Source: Dichotomopilus funicola (Eukaryota > Ascomycota > Sordariomycetes > Sordariales > Chaetomiaceae). Taken from it: DNA of 64,000 bases. The notes below the pieces were generated by a model. That model had not been told where the DNA came from. It ran no database searches and worked only from the letters and a program-made list of their open reading frames with translations. The stretch is from positions 82,061-146,060 of the forward strand of contig NW_026944099.1 of assembly GCF_033296635.1 (NCBI RefSeq), given 5' to 3'. Within the stretch, counting starts at the first letter, position 1. Every line of letters starts with the position of its first letter. A program made the translations under genes and the position numbers. Positions 44,756 through 56,375 of this stretch are shown piece after piece.

Positions 44756-46648
44756 ATGAGCCGGATCCCGACCGCCGAGCTGAGCAGATACCTGCTGGCA
44801 GGGCAGCTCACACGAAATGGCTGTCTCTATTCACAGATTCCTCGAATCCCCCCCGCCAGACAACTGCGTCGCCCTTCCACTGGTCAAACCCGAACGCTAA
44901 ACACCCAATCCGACCCGACGACGACGCCAACGACCCCGCAAAATGCACCCACGCCGGCCATAACCCCGCTGCGAAAGCAGCTAAAAGACCAGGCCAAGGC
45001 AGCGAAGGCTTCAGGGAAGAAAAAGAAGAAGAAAAATGTGGACAACCAGACAGTGCCCGGGTGGGATTTGACCGTCGGCATCGAGATCCATGCGCAGCTC
45101 AACACTGCGCGCAAGCTGTTCTCGCCTGCGGCGTCCTCCGTCAACGACAAACCCAACAGTCATGTCGCTCTGTTCGACGTCGCCATGCCCGGCTCTCAGC
45201 CGCTGTTTCAGCCCGAGACCCTCATTCCCGCCGTACGCGCCGCTTTGGCCCTCGGCTGCAACATCCAGCCTGTGAGCCGGTTCGACCGCAAACATTATTT
45301 CCATTGGGACCAGCCGTCGGGGTATCAGATCACGCAGTACTACCACCCGTTTGCGCGTGATGGCTGTATCTCTTTGCAGGCCCGAGACGGTATCGCGGCG
45401 GAGGACGGCGAGGGGGTCGAGATTGGCATTCAGCAGGTACAGATGGAGCAGGACACGGCGAAGACCATGGCTCAGCCGGGTGGCGTGCACTGGCTCGACT
45501 TCAACCGTGTTGGTTTACCGCTGGTGGAGATCATAACTCGTCCGCAGATCCATCACCCTGCTACCGCGGTTGCCCTTGTGCGCAAGGTGCAAATGCTGCT
45601 TCGGTCCGTTGACGCTTGCGTGTTGGGCATGGAGGCTGGCGGGCTGCGCGCCGACATCAACGTGTCAGTACGGCGGACCGGGGCAGAGGGTCTAGGCACC
45701 CGCACGGAAATCAAGAACTTGAGCAGTTTCAAGGCTGTTGAAGACGCCATCATTGCCGAGCGTGATCGCCAGATTGCCGTGCTGGAGGCCGGTGGTGTGG
45801 TTGCGGGTGAGACACGCGGTTGGTCGCTTGGTAGCACCGAGACTCGGCGTCTTCGTGGCAAGGAAGGCGAAGTCGACTACCGTTACATGCCGGATCCGGA
45901 TCTGGCGCCCGTGGTCATTGGCGAGGATCTTGTTGCGCGGCTGGCTTCTTCCCTGGGGATGCTCCCCGATGCTGAGGTCGACCAGTTGATTGACGAGTAC
46001 GGTCTGAGCGCGAAGGACGCCATATCCCTGACTACAATCGACAATGGCTCACGCATTGAGTACTTTTACCGTGTCCTCGACGCACTCGAACAACAGCTCG
46101 GGATCAAGGCAGATATCGAATCAACCGATGATGCCAAGCAGCGTCGCGCCCTCATCGCGGCAAACTGGTGTCTCCACGAGCTGGGCAAGCTTGTCGAAAC
46201 AGCCCCCGGCGTCGAAACGGCAGCTCTATCCGGCGACGCTGAAACACTTGTCCCTTCCGCTGCGCTAGCCACCATCCTCGCACACCTCCACTCCCGGCGT
46301 ATCACGACCAAAGTCGCCAAGGAGCTCTTCTGGCGCGCTTTCCGTCGTGAGATCAGTGCCGACACGGTCACAACTGCCATTGATGACGACGGTTTATGGT
46401 TCAAGGAGTTATCACAAGATGAATATGCGGCGCTCGCAGATGAGGTGGTGCAGGGAGAGGAGAAGGTCCTGGGTGAGTTTGCTCGGTTTAAGCAGGGCAA
46501 GGCCAAGGCGTATCCGCAGGGCAAGCTGATGTTTTTGGTGGGGAAGATGATGAGGCAAGGCGGAGACCAACGGATGGACCCGGCTGAGGCGGAGAGGGTG
46601 TTGAGGGCGAGGATTGAGGAGGTGCATCTTTCAGGTTTGGGTGAATAA
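44756..46648 (+). CDS. PET112: Mitochondrial glutamyl-tRNA(Gln) amidotransferase subunit B
   Basis: Subunit of the mitochondrial complex that converts Glu-tRNA(Gln) to Gln-tRNA(Gln) for organelle translation. A single-exon gene of 630 aa starts at a CACCATGAG context. The N-terminus is Arg/Ser/Thr-rich without acidic residues over the first 50, as expected of a mitochondrial presequence, followed by a Lys-rich linker. The GatB core begins near 103 with VGIEIHAQLNTARKLFS and continues through HYFHWDQPSGYQITQYY and VDYRYMPDPDLAPV. The C-terminal GatB/YqeY helical domain (about 480-625) ends with GKLMFLVGKMMRQGG, a signature of the family. It is full length with no missing motif. PET112 is the yeast gene name; gatB is the bacterial counterpart. 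Confidence 0.95.
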   Translation: MSRIPTAELSRYLLAGQLTRNGCLYSQIPRIPPARQLRRPSTGQTRTLNTQSDPTTTPTTPQNAPTPAITPLRKQLKDQAKAAKASGKKKKKKNVDNQTVPGWDLTVGIEIHAQLNTARKLFSPAASSVNDKPNSHVALFDVAMPGSQPLFQPETLIPAVRAALALGCNIQPVSRFDRKHYFHWDQPSGYQITQYYHPFARDGCISLQARDGIAAEDGEGVEIGIQQVQMEQDTAKTMAQPGGVHWLDFNRVGLPLVEIITRPQIHHPATAVALVRKVQMLLRSVDACVLGMEAGGLRADINVSVRRTGAEGLGTRTEIKNLSSFKAVEDAIIAERDRQIAVLEAGGVVAGETRGWSLGSTETRRLRGKEGEVDYRYMPDPDLAPVVIGEDLVARLASSLGMLPDAEVDQLIDEYGLSAKDAISLTTIDNGSRIEYFYRVLDALEQQLGIKADIESTDDAKQRRALIAANWCLHELGKLVETAPGVETAALSGDAETLVPSAALATILAHLHSRRITTKVAKELFWRAFRREISADTVTTAIDDDGLWFKELSQDEYAALADEVVQGEEKVLGEFARFKQGKAKAYPQGKLMFLVGKMMRQGGDQRMDPAEAERVLRARIEEVHLSGLGE

Positions 46649-47027
46649 CGACCTAGCTGGAAGGGCGTGGATTATCATATCGAAACGTTGAATGGTGATG
46701 ATCTCCTGGAAATGCATCTGTTCACATTCGAGTTCAGCTCAACAAAGTTCGTGTCCCGCAGTACCATTAGCTCAGACGTTGGAGGTGGCTGGGTAATTAT
46801 TCGTCGCTCATCTCAAATTCGTAAACTGACATATCTCATCTTCCATACTCCTAGCCTACATAAGCCCATGACTGCCCCTGATGAAACGCTGCCCAGAGTG
46901 TAACCCGACTCATCTTCGATGTCCTAATTATCACAAGGTTCAACCCACCCTCGATCTGAGATTACTCTCCTATTCCCATAATACGCAGCCTTCCTACAAG
47001 TGCTCCATTATCCAAAATCTCGCATCC
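46649..47027. other. Tail-to-tail intergenic region, no gene seen
   Basis: About 0.4 kb between the convergent GatB and DUF6594 genes. It is expected to hold both 3' untranslated regions. No supported reading frame. Confidence 0.5.
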
Positions 47028-49139
47028 TCACCCCCTCCTCACAGACGCCACAACCAACCCAACAACCGATGCCACAGCCACACGTCCCGCTAAGTCCGTA
47101 ACCAGAGGTAGCGTTACAGCAGCAAGCAAAATCGCCAATGTCACGAGCAGGGCGGTATTCTTGACTTCATTCTTGTCACCCTGTGTCGCCAGGCCCATCG
47201 TTTGCTTTCCCGTGTCAGGGGAATGTGGCCTGGCCGGAAGAATGAGTGTTGGTGCTGATGTTGGTGAGGAAGTTGGTGTTGGTAACATCTGCGTGTTAGG
47301 CTGTGAGGTCTGATGAGAACGGTCTTCTGTAGCGCTGTGGGAGTTCTCTGGTGTGTAAATAGCGGAGGAGTACGACGAGGACCGGCTTCGGTAGGAGGGC
47401 TCTATTTCTTTTTCGTGGGTGTCGATACCACCTAAAGCGAGCCGATGGGGCACAGGCGTTGAGGGGCCGTCTAACTCTTCGTCAGGGAGTGGCGAGTAAC
47501 CTGCTGATAGGGAGGAGGACGAGGAAGACGACCGTCTTCTGCGGGGTGGTGATAGACAGACTAAGTCCTCGGTTGGGTCGAGGAACCGCGTTTCCATTTC
47601 GGCGATAGGGTTGTGCGTGGCGAGGTAGGTGCGGTAGTCTTCGATGTCGTGGACAGATGCGGGTGAGAGAGAGAGGGTATTGGTAAAGCCTTCGAGTGCA
47701 TTGTCTATGGTTCTGCGTTAGCAACGAACTGCGATACTGAAACCTTGTTCCGAGGGTAGGGTATTGACAGGGAACATACTATACTGGCCCAATTTAAACC
47801 CGACTTTCCCCAAGAGATCCGTCTTCCGCCACTGCAGTTCCCCGCCCGCCATGAATTCCGCCCGTCTCGACGCCGGGAGGATACAGTTCTGTAGTCTCCG
47901 CGTTTGAGTATCTGCAGTGTCGAGCCGGTGCAGCTGCTCCTCCAACTCGCTCAGCTCGTCTTGCAGGTGCAACAACAGCCGGTGGTTCAGCGCTTCGAAC
48001 TTTCGGTAGATCGGCTTGATGCCGTTTCTAGCTGACTCGTCGTTTCCGCTATTATTGCTATCCTGAGAGCCCTGGGAGCCGCTTCCGCTAGACCCGCGTC
48101 GCGCTGGCCAGTGATTGGGTGTGGACAGCTTTGCTGCGAGAAGCTCGTAACCTGACATGGGCAACTTTTCGGCGCGTGGGAGATGCTTGGGGTAGCCTTG
48201 GCCGGGGGGTACGAGACGGGGCTGGAGCTCGCTCGGGGAGACGTGGGGGTGTTTGGCCGGGCCGCGGGACATCTCGGGAGTCCCGTAGCGATCTCGGTCT
48301 CTGATGCTTCCGTGAGTTTGGTGGGTGCGGGTGTTCCGGTAAGCTTTATGAGTCGGGCTGCCGAAGGATGGTTGATGGTAATGATACGCCTCTGTTGACT
48401 CTGGCCCAGCCGTGGGAAGATCCTGCGGTTGACCGTTTCCGCTCTCGCTGTAGTCAGGAGTCGTTGCAGCTGTGTGGTTAGTCGCATTGCGTCGTCTGCT
48501 CGCATTGCTTCCGAACGAAGAGACAGTTCGTGGAGACCAGTTGTCCGCCGCTTCTTCAATGGCCTGGCGAATTCTTTCCTCCGTAACAGCGGGAGAATCG
48601 CTTTCGAGGAAGTACAGTGCGTCTGGCGGTGGAAGCTGAGATTGATAGGGCGAGGTGTATCCTGGCTGCGTTTCGCCCTCACGCTTTTCTTCCCTTTCCT
48701 CTCCTTTTCTTGCTCCAGGTGGTGGCGTGCTTGGGTTGTCCACTCTTAGTCGCCCATCCTCCTCCTCACTAATACTCGCGCTCGAATGCCCCGTTTGTTC
48801 CTCTCGGTGGTGGTTAGATACTAGGTCAGGAGAGCTCAAATTGCTATCTCTCGTGCCATCACTTTCAGAGCCGGTCGCAGCGGACGGTGGGGGACGATCC
48901 AAGTGGCTTTCATCTACCCTTTCTAAGACGGGAGTGTCGCGGCCATCGCGGACAAGAACCGGTGCTGATATTGGCCTCCCTTTCTCCCCGTCTGGGATCT
49001 GATAATTGACCGATGCCCGAAAAAAGGTTACGTTCTGTGAAGCATCGTTTGCGCTATATGCCCGGCTTCGTTTCGGAGGTTGGGCGATGTCCGGATCATC
49101 CCGACCGTGACGAAGGGTGACTGGGATTTTATGTTCCAT
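47028..49139 (-). CDS. DUF6594 membrane protein
   Basis: Predicted 678-aa protein in two exons, 49139-47780 and 47704-47028, with a 75-nt intron (GTATGT/TAG) joining ..KLGQYNNALEGFTNTL.. in frame. The first 315 residues are disordered and Ser/Pro/Glu-rich. A DUF6594-type domain starts near 325: GYELLAAKLS, IKPIYRKFEALNHRLLLHLQ, then DELSELEEQLHRLDTADT and RRAEFMAGGELQWRKTDLLG. The C-terminus holds another disordered Ser-rich region and two closely spaced hydrophobic segments (ALLVTLAILLAAVTLPLV and VAVASVVGLVVASV). This is the usual end of that fungal family, which is common in Pezizomycotina. The biological role of the family is not established. Most family members are shorter, so the long N-terminal arm is notable. 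Confidence 0.88.
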
Positions 49140-51348
49140 CTCCTGCTTTCACAGGGGATTGGACCCCTGATGAAATGTCGCGGCGGCGAGCGAGCGAGCG
49201 TCTTCCTGGAGGAATGGAATTTGTTTCGTGTTTTCTCGAGCTCAGCTCCTTGTGCGAGAACTTGACTTTTCCAAAGGCAACAAAAATGCGCATGTGTCAA
49301 ACTCGACGGTCTGCTGATCTGCCTGCAAGCAGGCAACCTTCGGGCATTTGTTGGCCCGTCAGGCTGGGTGTGTGCCGTCACACAAATGCGGAGAGCGCTC
49401 ATGTATTGGTTGGCGCCGTCGGTGTTGGTCGAGAAGCAGGTTTGGACCGTTTGGCGGTTGGGGGACCTGATAAAGTGCGGAAAAGGGAATTGAGGGAAGC
49501 AAACACCTATCAAATAAATGGATTTCTTGTAGCGATCGCTGGGCTCATAACGGAAAATGAAAGGACGAGACATTCGGGGGCAGTTCAACCGACATCATTG
49601 TAGCAGGCGCCCGGATAGTGGCGTGATTTTTCAACCGCCGAGTTTTACTATCTCACCAAACCAGCTTGACGCGTCCTTCCGCAGGCTGTGCTAAAGCCTT
49701 ACTGCACACCCCGGCCCAGGGTGAAATGGCCCAAATATGCATCCGAGCATGCTGTCGAAGTGTCGGCTGAACAATTTGGGGCGTTTCAGAGCGAGGTGAG
49801 GGGTCGCGGATCTCCCCTGATGTGGCCCCTGGGCATCACATGACTTACACATGTCAGTCAGCTTGTTCGCTCGTGCCATAAGCCTCTACCTACCTACCTT
49901 ACTTGATTCTATAGTGCCCCATATCAGATACCTACCCTAAGGAAGGATCTATCCTTCGGCAGGGTTCACATTTTGGGAACCCCTACACACATTGTCCGCT
50001 CTTGATTAGGATTCTTTGATGTTAACGAAGAAATTCCAAATTTCCAATTACTCCATCATTTCCGTTTGCGTTTGGGAGATTTATAATCCTTTGATCCGCT
50101 ACCCTTTTCCGGCCAATCCAACTATAATTTATGATCTCTGAAGCTCAACCAGTCTGTCTAACTCCCTATCATGCTTCTTCACTCACTTCGGAACCGTCGC
50201 TTTGGCTGCCCTCCTCTATTCTCGCCCTTCCTGCCTGAAAGTCTTCTTTGTGTGTCTCGAGCCCCTCTTCTTCCAGCATAATACGCTCTGTAGGAACATC
50301 AGCATTATGTCTGTTGATTACCATCGGTGCAAGCAAGCACAGGAACAAGGTTACCATCTATCGTCAAGGATGGGCCAAGGATCTCGATGTTCCCTTCCCT
50401 TTGGGCCAGCCGTGCCTGCAGGTACTCAAGCCCCAACTCATACACATGACCCGTGTTGAAGGGACATTCTGATGTTGGGCAGTTCCAAAAAGTCGAGATG
50501 CTCCCGTCTCAGCGGGACTTGGTATGTTACCGTGACATTGCAGTGTGGCGCTGGAGAGCACAGGTCGATGTCCCCAGGGTCGGCCAACCTGTGACACCCG
50601 GGACAAACTCTCTGGATGGCAACGCACATTGTGTTGATCGGCTGGATTGTTGTGGGGGTGTGAGGTTGGTGACAATGTCAAAATGATAACGACTACTGTC
50701 AGCCAGAAGACAAAAGGGTCCGATATCTAGACATCACAGACAAAGCTAAGGTCAAATGCGGTCTTTAATGGTCTGAAAACATACAGCTCGTTTTCGGCAC
50801 ACAAATGCCTAGTCAAAACAAAGCCTCTGTTATGGCTAGGTGCGTTGACTTACCTATCCTGGCGGAAACAAAGGTTTTAGCAGTTACCGGATTCGGCCTT
50901 GGGGATCTGATAGTAAACAACCCAACCACCTTACCAAGCTTACCTACCTAAGACAAAGGGTGCGTGTACCAATTGAAGGGTAAGTTGTTCCAAAATTAAA
51001 AGCGGCTCGTAGGTACATCACTACGCAGTAAGAAGGGAAGAGTTTAATCAGAACCTGACTGGAGTGAAATCTGTTATACGAAACATCGAAAACTCTGGAG
51101 CGGCAATCGGCTGCACATTAAGCGTATATGCGAGCACAAGATCATCAGAGTGGAAAGTTCTAGGGACAACGTGAATCTCAATGTCACGACGTTTTGTTAT
51201 GTCGATTGTGTGTAATATTCCGTTGGTGATGTCGCTACATCCAGACGTTGTTCTCTATTCCTCCACTATTGTCCGTGTTGCTAGCCTCCATCGGCATCGC
51301 TTTGCCTTCCGCCAAGGCCCGTGGCGGCTTCTCCTCCTCCAGGTCTGT
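49140..51348. other. Intergenic region, no gene seen
   Basis: 2.2 kb between the start of the DUF6594 gene (-) and the predicted end of the first zinc-ribbon paralogue (-). It contains CTACCTACCTACCTT at 49886-49900 and TACCTACCTAAG at 50941-50952. AT content rises around 49980-50160 and 50700-51150. Frames up to about 105 codons overlap on both strands and are unsupported. Confidence 0.5.
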
Positions 51349-52723
51349 TTATGCAGCCCAATTGATGGCATCATTGTGTCCACCTCCAACCGCCACTAGG
51401 GCTATGTTGATCTCCACTAGTTCCTTCTCGTTGTCTGCTCGCTGCTTCTTGAGCCCTTTGAGTCGGTAGTACTGGCGCTATCAGTCAGGTGTTGCCATGA
51501 AACCTGAAGTTGAGATCCCCGCCCCGGACCCTGCCCTTCGGGGTCGTCAGGCAGGAGCCGGTACGCGGGGTTGATCTGGTCACCGAGCCAAGCTGTTTAG
51601 ATGGCACCCAGATTCTCTGTCGTGGTTCAAGTGACATAGGTGCTCTATTGCCGACCACTCCTCTTCAGTACCGCAAGGTGTGAGTGACAGGAATGGACCT
51701 GTCGTCTGCGCAGAAATGTCTGGTTTACAGAAGTCGTCGTAGTTAACTTCTGCATTAAGGTAGAATTCAGGAGATAGTTAAGTGTCAGATTTTGGGGTAA
51801 TAGCAGCTTACACCCGCAATTTGGTTATGTGGAAAACCACATCGTCGGAGGAATAGCAACAGATCATCCTCCCCAGGGGTCCAGTATTGTGTCAGTCGCT
51901 GCGTTGCCTCATGCGCTGATATCTCCTGCTCTGCCCGAGCCAGGAGGAGATCAATGTGGGCAGCATGTTCGTCGCTGAGTTCTGGCAGGTTCGGGGTTGC
52001 CCGCCAGTTGGGGATGTGTCCTCCCAGAGCAACCCCATCAGGAACCTGGGCAGCCAAGGGCGCGACGGGAGGTTGTTGTTGGCTGTTATCATTGTTGTTG
52101 CCATTATTGACAGCGTTTAGGCCATCGTTGGCTTGGGCCTCCTGGTGGCCGGGTTCTTCATCCTCGGCTTGATGGTCGTCGTCGTCGTCCATGAACAGGT
52201 CATCATCAGTGGCCTCGTGGTCACTTGCGTGCATGGATGAGAGACCATCATCCGACTGGTCGTACCATGCTGGGAGTCTGTTGTCAACATTGCTCCAGTT
52301 CTGGCCTGTTTCTGAACCTGTTAGTGCATCTGTCAAACGTATTTTGAATTGCGTCCGCCGAGAGGAATCACTGGGAATCAGTAGAGAGCAGCTAGAAGAC
52401 ATAGAAAGACGTAGAAAACTGAATGAGTCGGGCTCGTGAAACAATAAGACAAAAGAAAAGCACGTACCGTCCTCATCGCCCCTCTCGCCCCTCTGTTGTG
52501 CCTCCAATACCCGTTCCACCCAGATCCTCACTCGGTCACGAGCCGCTTGCGAATAGCCACACCCAGGCGTGGTGCAACGCCATCCGTCGCCGAAATGGCG
52601 GCCTTCCATCAGCATCATGATGCTGACGGCGCCGACACAAGGGGTTTGTTGACAGCGGAGTGTCTCTTCGAGGCCGGAGCGGCATTTGCAGCTCGGACAG
52701 GTGAAGATCGCTGTGAAGCACAT
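51349..52723 (-). CDS. Zinc-ribbon / SANT-like protein, paralogue A
   Basis: Proposed 292-aa protein in three exons: 52723-52468, 52311-51812 and 51471-51349. Intron 1 (GTACGT/CAG, CTAAC branch) is secure. The last intron, 340 nt, is less sure. Residues 1-58 hold a probable zinc ribbon: C2, IFTCPSC (C9, C12), RSG, C29, LME, HF, W48, C50 and CGYS (C55). Then come a highly acidic Asp/Gln/Asn-rich middle and a Myb/SANT-like start near 225-250 (YWTPGEDDLLLFLRRCGFPH). Exon 3 adds YYRLKGLKKQRADNEKEL, resembling the end of a Myb third helix. The residues normally linking helices 2 and 3 are missing from this model, so a small exon may have been missed or the copy may be damaged. Without exon 3 the frame would stop at 51785. 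Paralogue B lies 7.2 kb away. Nuclear DNA-binding is inference. Confidence 0.65.
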
Positions 52724-54803
52724 TGTTGTTTGTCTTTGTCTTGATGTACTTTCCCTGTGTGGTTCTTGGTGCTGTAGGTGATGGCTGTGTTGATCACTAC
52801 GACGGGTTCGTCGCAGCGATTACGGCTGTGACGAGGAGGTTGGGATTGGGGTAATTGGTTGTTCGTTGTGATCTAGGGAAAAGACTTAGGAGATATGAGG
52901 AGTTGTGTATTAGGCGGGTAAAATGGTCGAGTCGTCGTGGTAAAGTAGGATGTGTGGATGCAAAACGAAGTCTGGTGTGAGGTGCAAAAGTTTTCTGGCA
53001 TGGAGGGTCGAGAAACAACTGGGGGTAGGAGATTTCCTTTTCTGTGTTTTTCTTTGAGATCTCTTTTCTTTAGTGCGGAATTAGGGCAATATCCCTTACT
53101 CAACCTTAAGATGGGACGAAAGAAGCCATTCACACCCAGTGACCCAGTGCCTTCCCTGGATCCAGTTCAATACGGTATTGTGACAAGATTACCGCCTTAT
53201 TTTCGTGTTTAAGTAAACTGCAACCCCTTGTTAACTCTTAACACAGTAAGTGACAAAAAGAAACTGCAAAGCAGATGAGATCGCGAGCGGAAGTCCTTAA
53301 ACAGGTACAGGTAGCAGGAACATAGAGATGTTTAGACTCGTACTTTTCTCTCTACAGCGTTGATCATCCGGGTTCCAGCAATCACGGCCAAACGTTACAT
53401 ATACCAACTCTCCCCTAAAAATAAATATTCTCTTGGTTTACTGCGTGAGTTGCTTACCTGCCACAAGCTAGTTTCTTTTTAACACCTCACACACTTACCT
53501 GTTTGTCATCAAGTCCTGGCCGACCCATTCGCTTAACTACTTAGAGTTTGGCAATCATGGACTATGACAATAATCTGTGTAAAACATAATCACGGTTCCT
53601 TCGCTTCTGGGTTTTCGATTGAGATTTAGTTTCCGCCTCAAGGAGCTTGGTACCTTGGTATCCCCCATATTCGCTGATGCTCTCGGTAGGTATCTTCTCA
53701 AGATGCTTAAAGATCACTTGCGGTGCAAAAGGTTCCTGTGATGTAAGGAACGCATGAAGCTCCAGAAATTCCAACTCCATTGCTTGCTATGGTTCAGGAT
53801 GATCAAGCCCTTCCAACTTCGGCGTACCCCCCCGATCTTCTGCTCACCGGGCTGAGATCGACTTCCCGCCCTGTCACAACCCGGTCTGATGGGAATAACA
53901 CGGGGTGGTTGAATCAATGGTACAACTATTGTTAAATACTTCAACGTTACCGAGGGGAAATGAATTGTAATGGAGCGTGCGAGACCATCTGGTGACTTTG
54001 CACAAGTCGCGAATCTTCTTTGTGCAAACCAAAAGACCTATCAATGCGAGCACATCCAGGTCCTGGGGTCCTGCTGGCATCGTGAAGGCAAGCCGCTGCG
54101 AATTCCCGAGGGCAACCACCAGCAACCCTGAATGTTGCTGTGGGCGTTCGCAAGTTGCATGTTGGATCAATGGTGTCTTGGCCCAACTGGGAGTTCACTC
54201 CGGCGTTAGACAGGGGCCCATGCCTTGAGTGCTGCAGTTGGCCTGCAAGGCCCCAAAAAGAGGTCGGAAGTTGGTTGTGTGCTCGCTGTGGCGTTGGTAT
54301 TCCTCCCTCATTTTGAGGCTTTTTTTGAGGGGTTCTTCTGCAATATGGTCTAGGCTATTCAGCAGATGTCATGACAACCCATTTAGCAGCCTTCCTCACC
54401 TTCTCGCCCGAGTCTCCTATGCGGACCGCACCGAATTCTAGAGCTGGAGACGCGGCCCGGGTGGAGCATGCAAAAGAGAAGGCGTCATCCGCACCAATCA
54501 TCAAGCCTACCAAAAAAATAGGGTGGTGTTGCACATGGAACCTCGTTCCCGAATGCAGAACCCCACTGTGTCTATTCAGCCTCTTCCCAACCCGAGCTGG
54601 CGTCCACGCCGAGATTGCAACCCTGGTGTTGAGGTTGGGAACATGGAAGACAAGAAGTTTGGTATAAATGGGAAGAGGGCGCCGTTTGCGTGTCACGGTG
54701 TCTCACATGGAATGTTATTCTCCGAGATCATCTTGCCGACCTGCCCAGGTGAGAAACATTTGTCTCTGCCCCAGAGTTAAGCCAAGCCACGTCTTTGCCC
54801 AAC
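52724..54803. other. Intergenic region, no supported gene
   Basis: 2.1 kb between paralogue A (-) and the lipase (+). A 72-codon minus-strand frame at 53562-53780 (MELEFLELHAFLTSQEPF...) and a 113-codon frame at 54355-54696 have no recognisable motif or splice partners and are not called. Presumed divergent promoters. Confidence 0.45.
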
Positions 54804-55805
54804 ATGCACTGGTTGTCACCGTTTGTCGGACTCCTCGCCTTGGCCGCTGCGGCTCCCAGCCCCCCGGCCACGTTCACGGAGCCAGTCAAAGGCATTGACA
54901 ACAAAGTCTTCAAGCGGATCGTGCATTTCCTCAAGATTGCCCAAGCGACCTATGCCGGAGACTCGTGCCACATCAAGAATGTTCCCCGGCTGGCCACCTT
55001 CTACAACGCGACGACGGACATTTACGGCTGGATCTCGCGCGACGATGCGACGCGGGAGCTTATCATCAGCTTCCGGGGCACTGTCAGCGACATCAACCAT
55101 GACCAGAACCTAAACTCTACGCTGGCTGATATGTCGGCCACTTTGCCCGAGTGTGTGGGATGCAAGTCGCACGGCGGCTACTACCTGAACTGGCTGTCTA
55201 TCCAGGATCAGGTGTATGCGCGACTCCAAGAGCAGCAAGAGGCTTATCCGGACTACAGTCTCATTGTGACAGGGCACAGGTCAGTGGCGATATTTTTCTT
55301 TTTCCTTCTTTTTCTTTTCTAGAACAAGAGCATGATTCGTCCACGGCCGTTCCGGGCGACCGTCGCATATCTGTGTATCGCATGAAATGCTAACGGCGAT
55401 CCCCGGACCTGCAGTCTCGGCGGCGGACTGGCCGGCATCAGCTCAGCCCACTTCCTCGCGCGCGGCCTGCGCCTGACAACCTTCACCTACGGCGAGCCGC
55501 GCATCAGCAACCCAGCCTTCGCAGACTGGCTCGACTTGCACTTCAAGACGGGTTCGCTCAAGACGACAGGCTACCTCCGCACGACACACGCCAACGACGG
55601 TATTATCCCGATACCCGCCACCAGCTTAGGGTATCGCCATCAGGGACTCGAGCTGTGGGCGCTCGACCCGCCTAGTGCACAAAACACGTGGGTTTGCCCG
55701 CCTGAGGGGTTCTGCGCTGAGGCGTCAAACAATGGGACGGGTATCAATACGCCGCATATCTTTTACTTTGGTGTTGGCAGTGGGAACTGCACGAAGACGG
55801 TATGA
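54804..55805 (+). CDS. Secreted class-3 lipase / feruloyl-esterase-like hydrolase
   Basis: Predicted secreted ester hydrolase of 288 aa in two exons, 54804-55279 and 55415-55805. The 135-nt intron (GTCAGT/CAG) splits the codon of the catalytic serine (AG|T). A signal peptide (MHWLSPFVGLLALAAAA) starts at 54804. The alpha/beta-hydrolase features are full: RELIISFRGT, the nucleophile elbow GHSLGG (S159), YGEPRISNPAF, the acid in HANDGIIPIP (D220) and the His in NTPHIFYFG (H273). Cys pairs (SCHIKN, ECVGCKSH, WVCPPEGFC, GNC) suggest disulfides. The family includes fungal triacylglycerol lipases and type-A feruloyl esterases, and sequence alone does not separate them here. The full catalytic triad argues for activity. 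It sits between the two zinc-ribbon/SANT paralogues. Confidence 0.93.
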
Positions 55806-56278
55806 GCATGAATTGTGTGTTGTATATTTAACGTTACGTCCCACCAAAAGAAGACGTGACGAGCTGGGGAACAGAAGGCCCGGAGGTTGCATGGCGAACG
55901 AAGGTCCACTTGGGGGACTTGGCGAGCTTCACCGGTCGGTCTTGAAACGGACTTTTGGATGTGCAGCCAGTTTAGTTAAATCAGTATCCATTGCACAAGA
56001 TGTATCCGTAATGTACCTTCACAAAAACAGTCGATACTTGCATGTATGTACATGTACCTATGTACTTCGTAAAGTTTGGAAAAGACTCAAGGACGTCAAC
56101 TGCAAGTCGATTTCCGCGCTCTCCGGCCGCAACAAAACGCAAGGGAACCTGGGGTGATGCGTCCCAGCACCCAAGCTCGCTGTGGCCAAAAAAATTGACA
56201 CACTCAAACAGGTAGCTCAAGTCTAATCCATTAACAGTGGATCAAATCTTAATAAATTTTGATTGTTATACGGAGTAC

Positions 56279-56375
56279 TCTTTTTTGTCTTTTTTCACTT
56301 TCTCGATTTATTCTTTTTTGTCTTCTTTCCCTTTTTTTTGATTTATTCTTTTTGGTTTTTTTTTTTTTCACTTTT
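56279..56375. repeat. T-rich minisatellite-like tract
   Basis: About 100 bp of imperfect units built on GATTTATTCTTTTTTGTCTT and TTTTTTCACTTT. At least two related ATTTATTCTTTTT copies and two TTTTTCACTTT copies are seen. Confidence 0.75.

Noticed and set aside
53562..53780. 72-codon minus-strand frame (MELEFLELHAFLTSQEPF...)
   Set aside because: Protein-like in appearance, but short, isolated, and with no recognisable motif or adjoining exon that I could join.
54355..54696. 113-codon minus-strand frame in front of the lipase
   Set aside because: An equally long frame runs antisense to it, and neither shows a family feature. More likely lipase promoter DNA.
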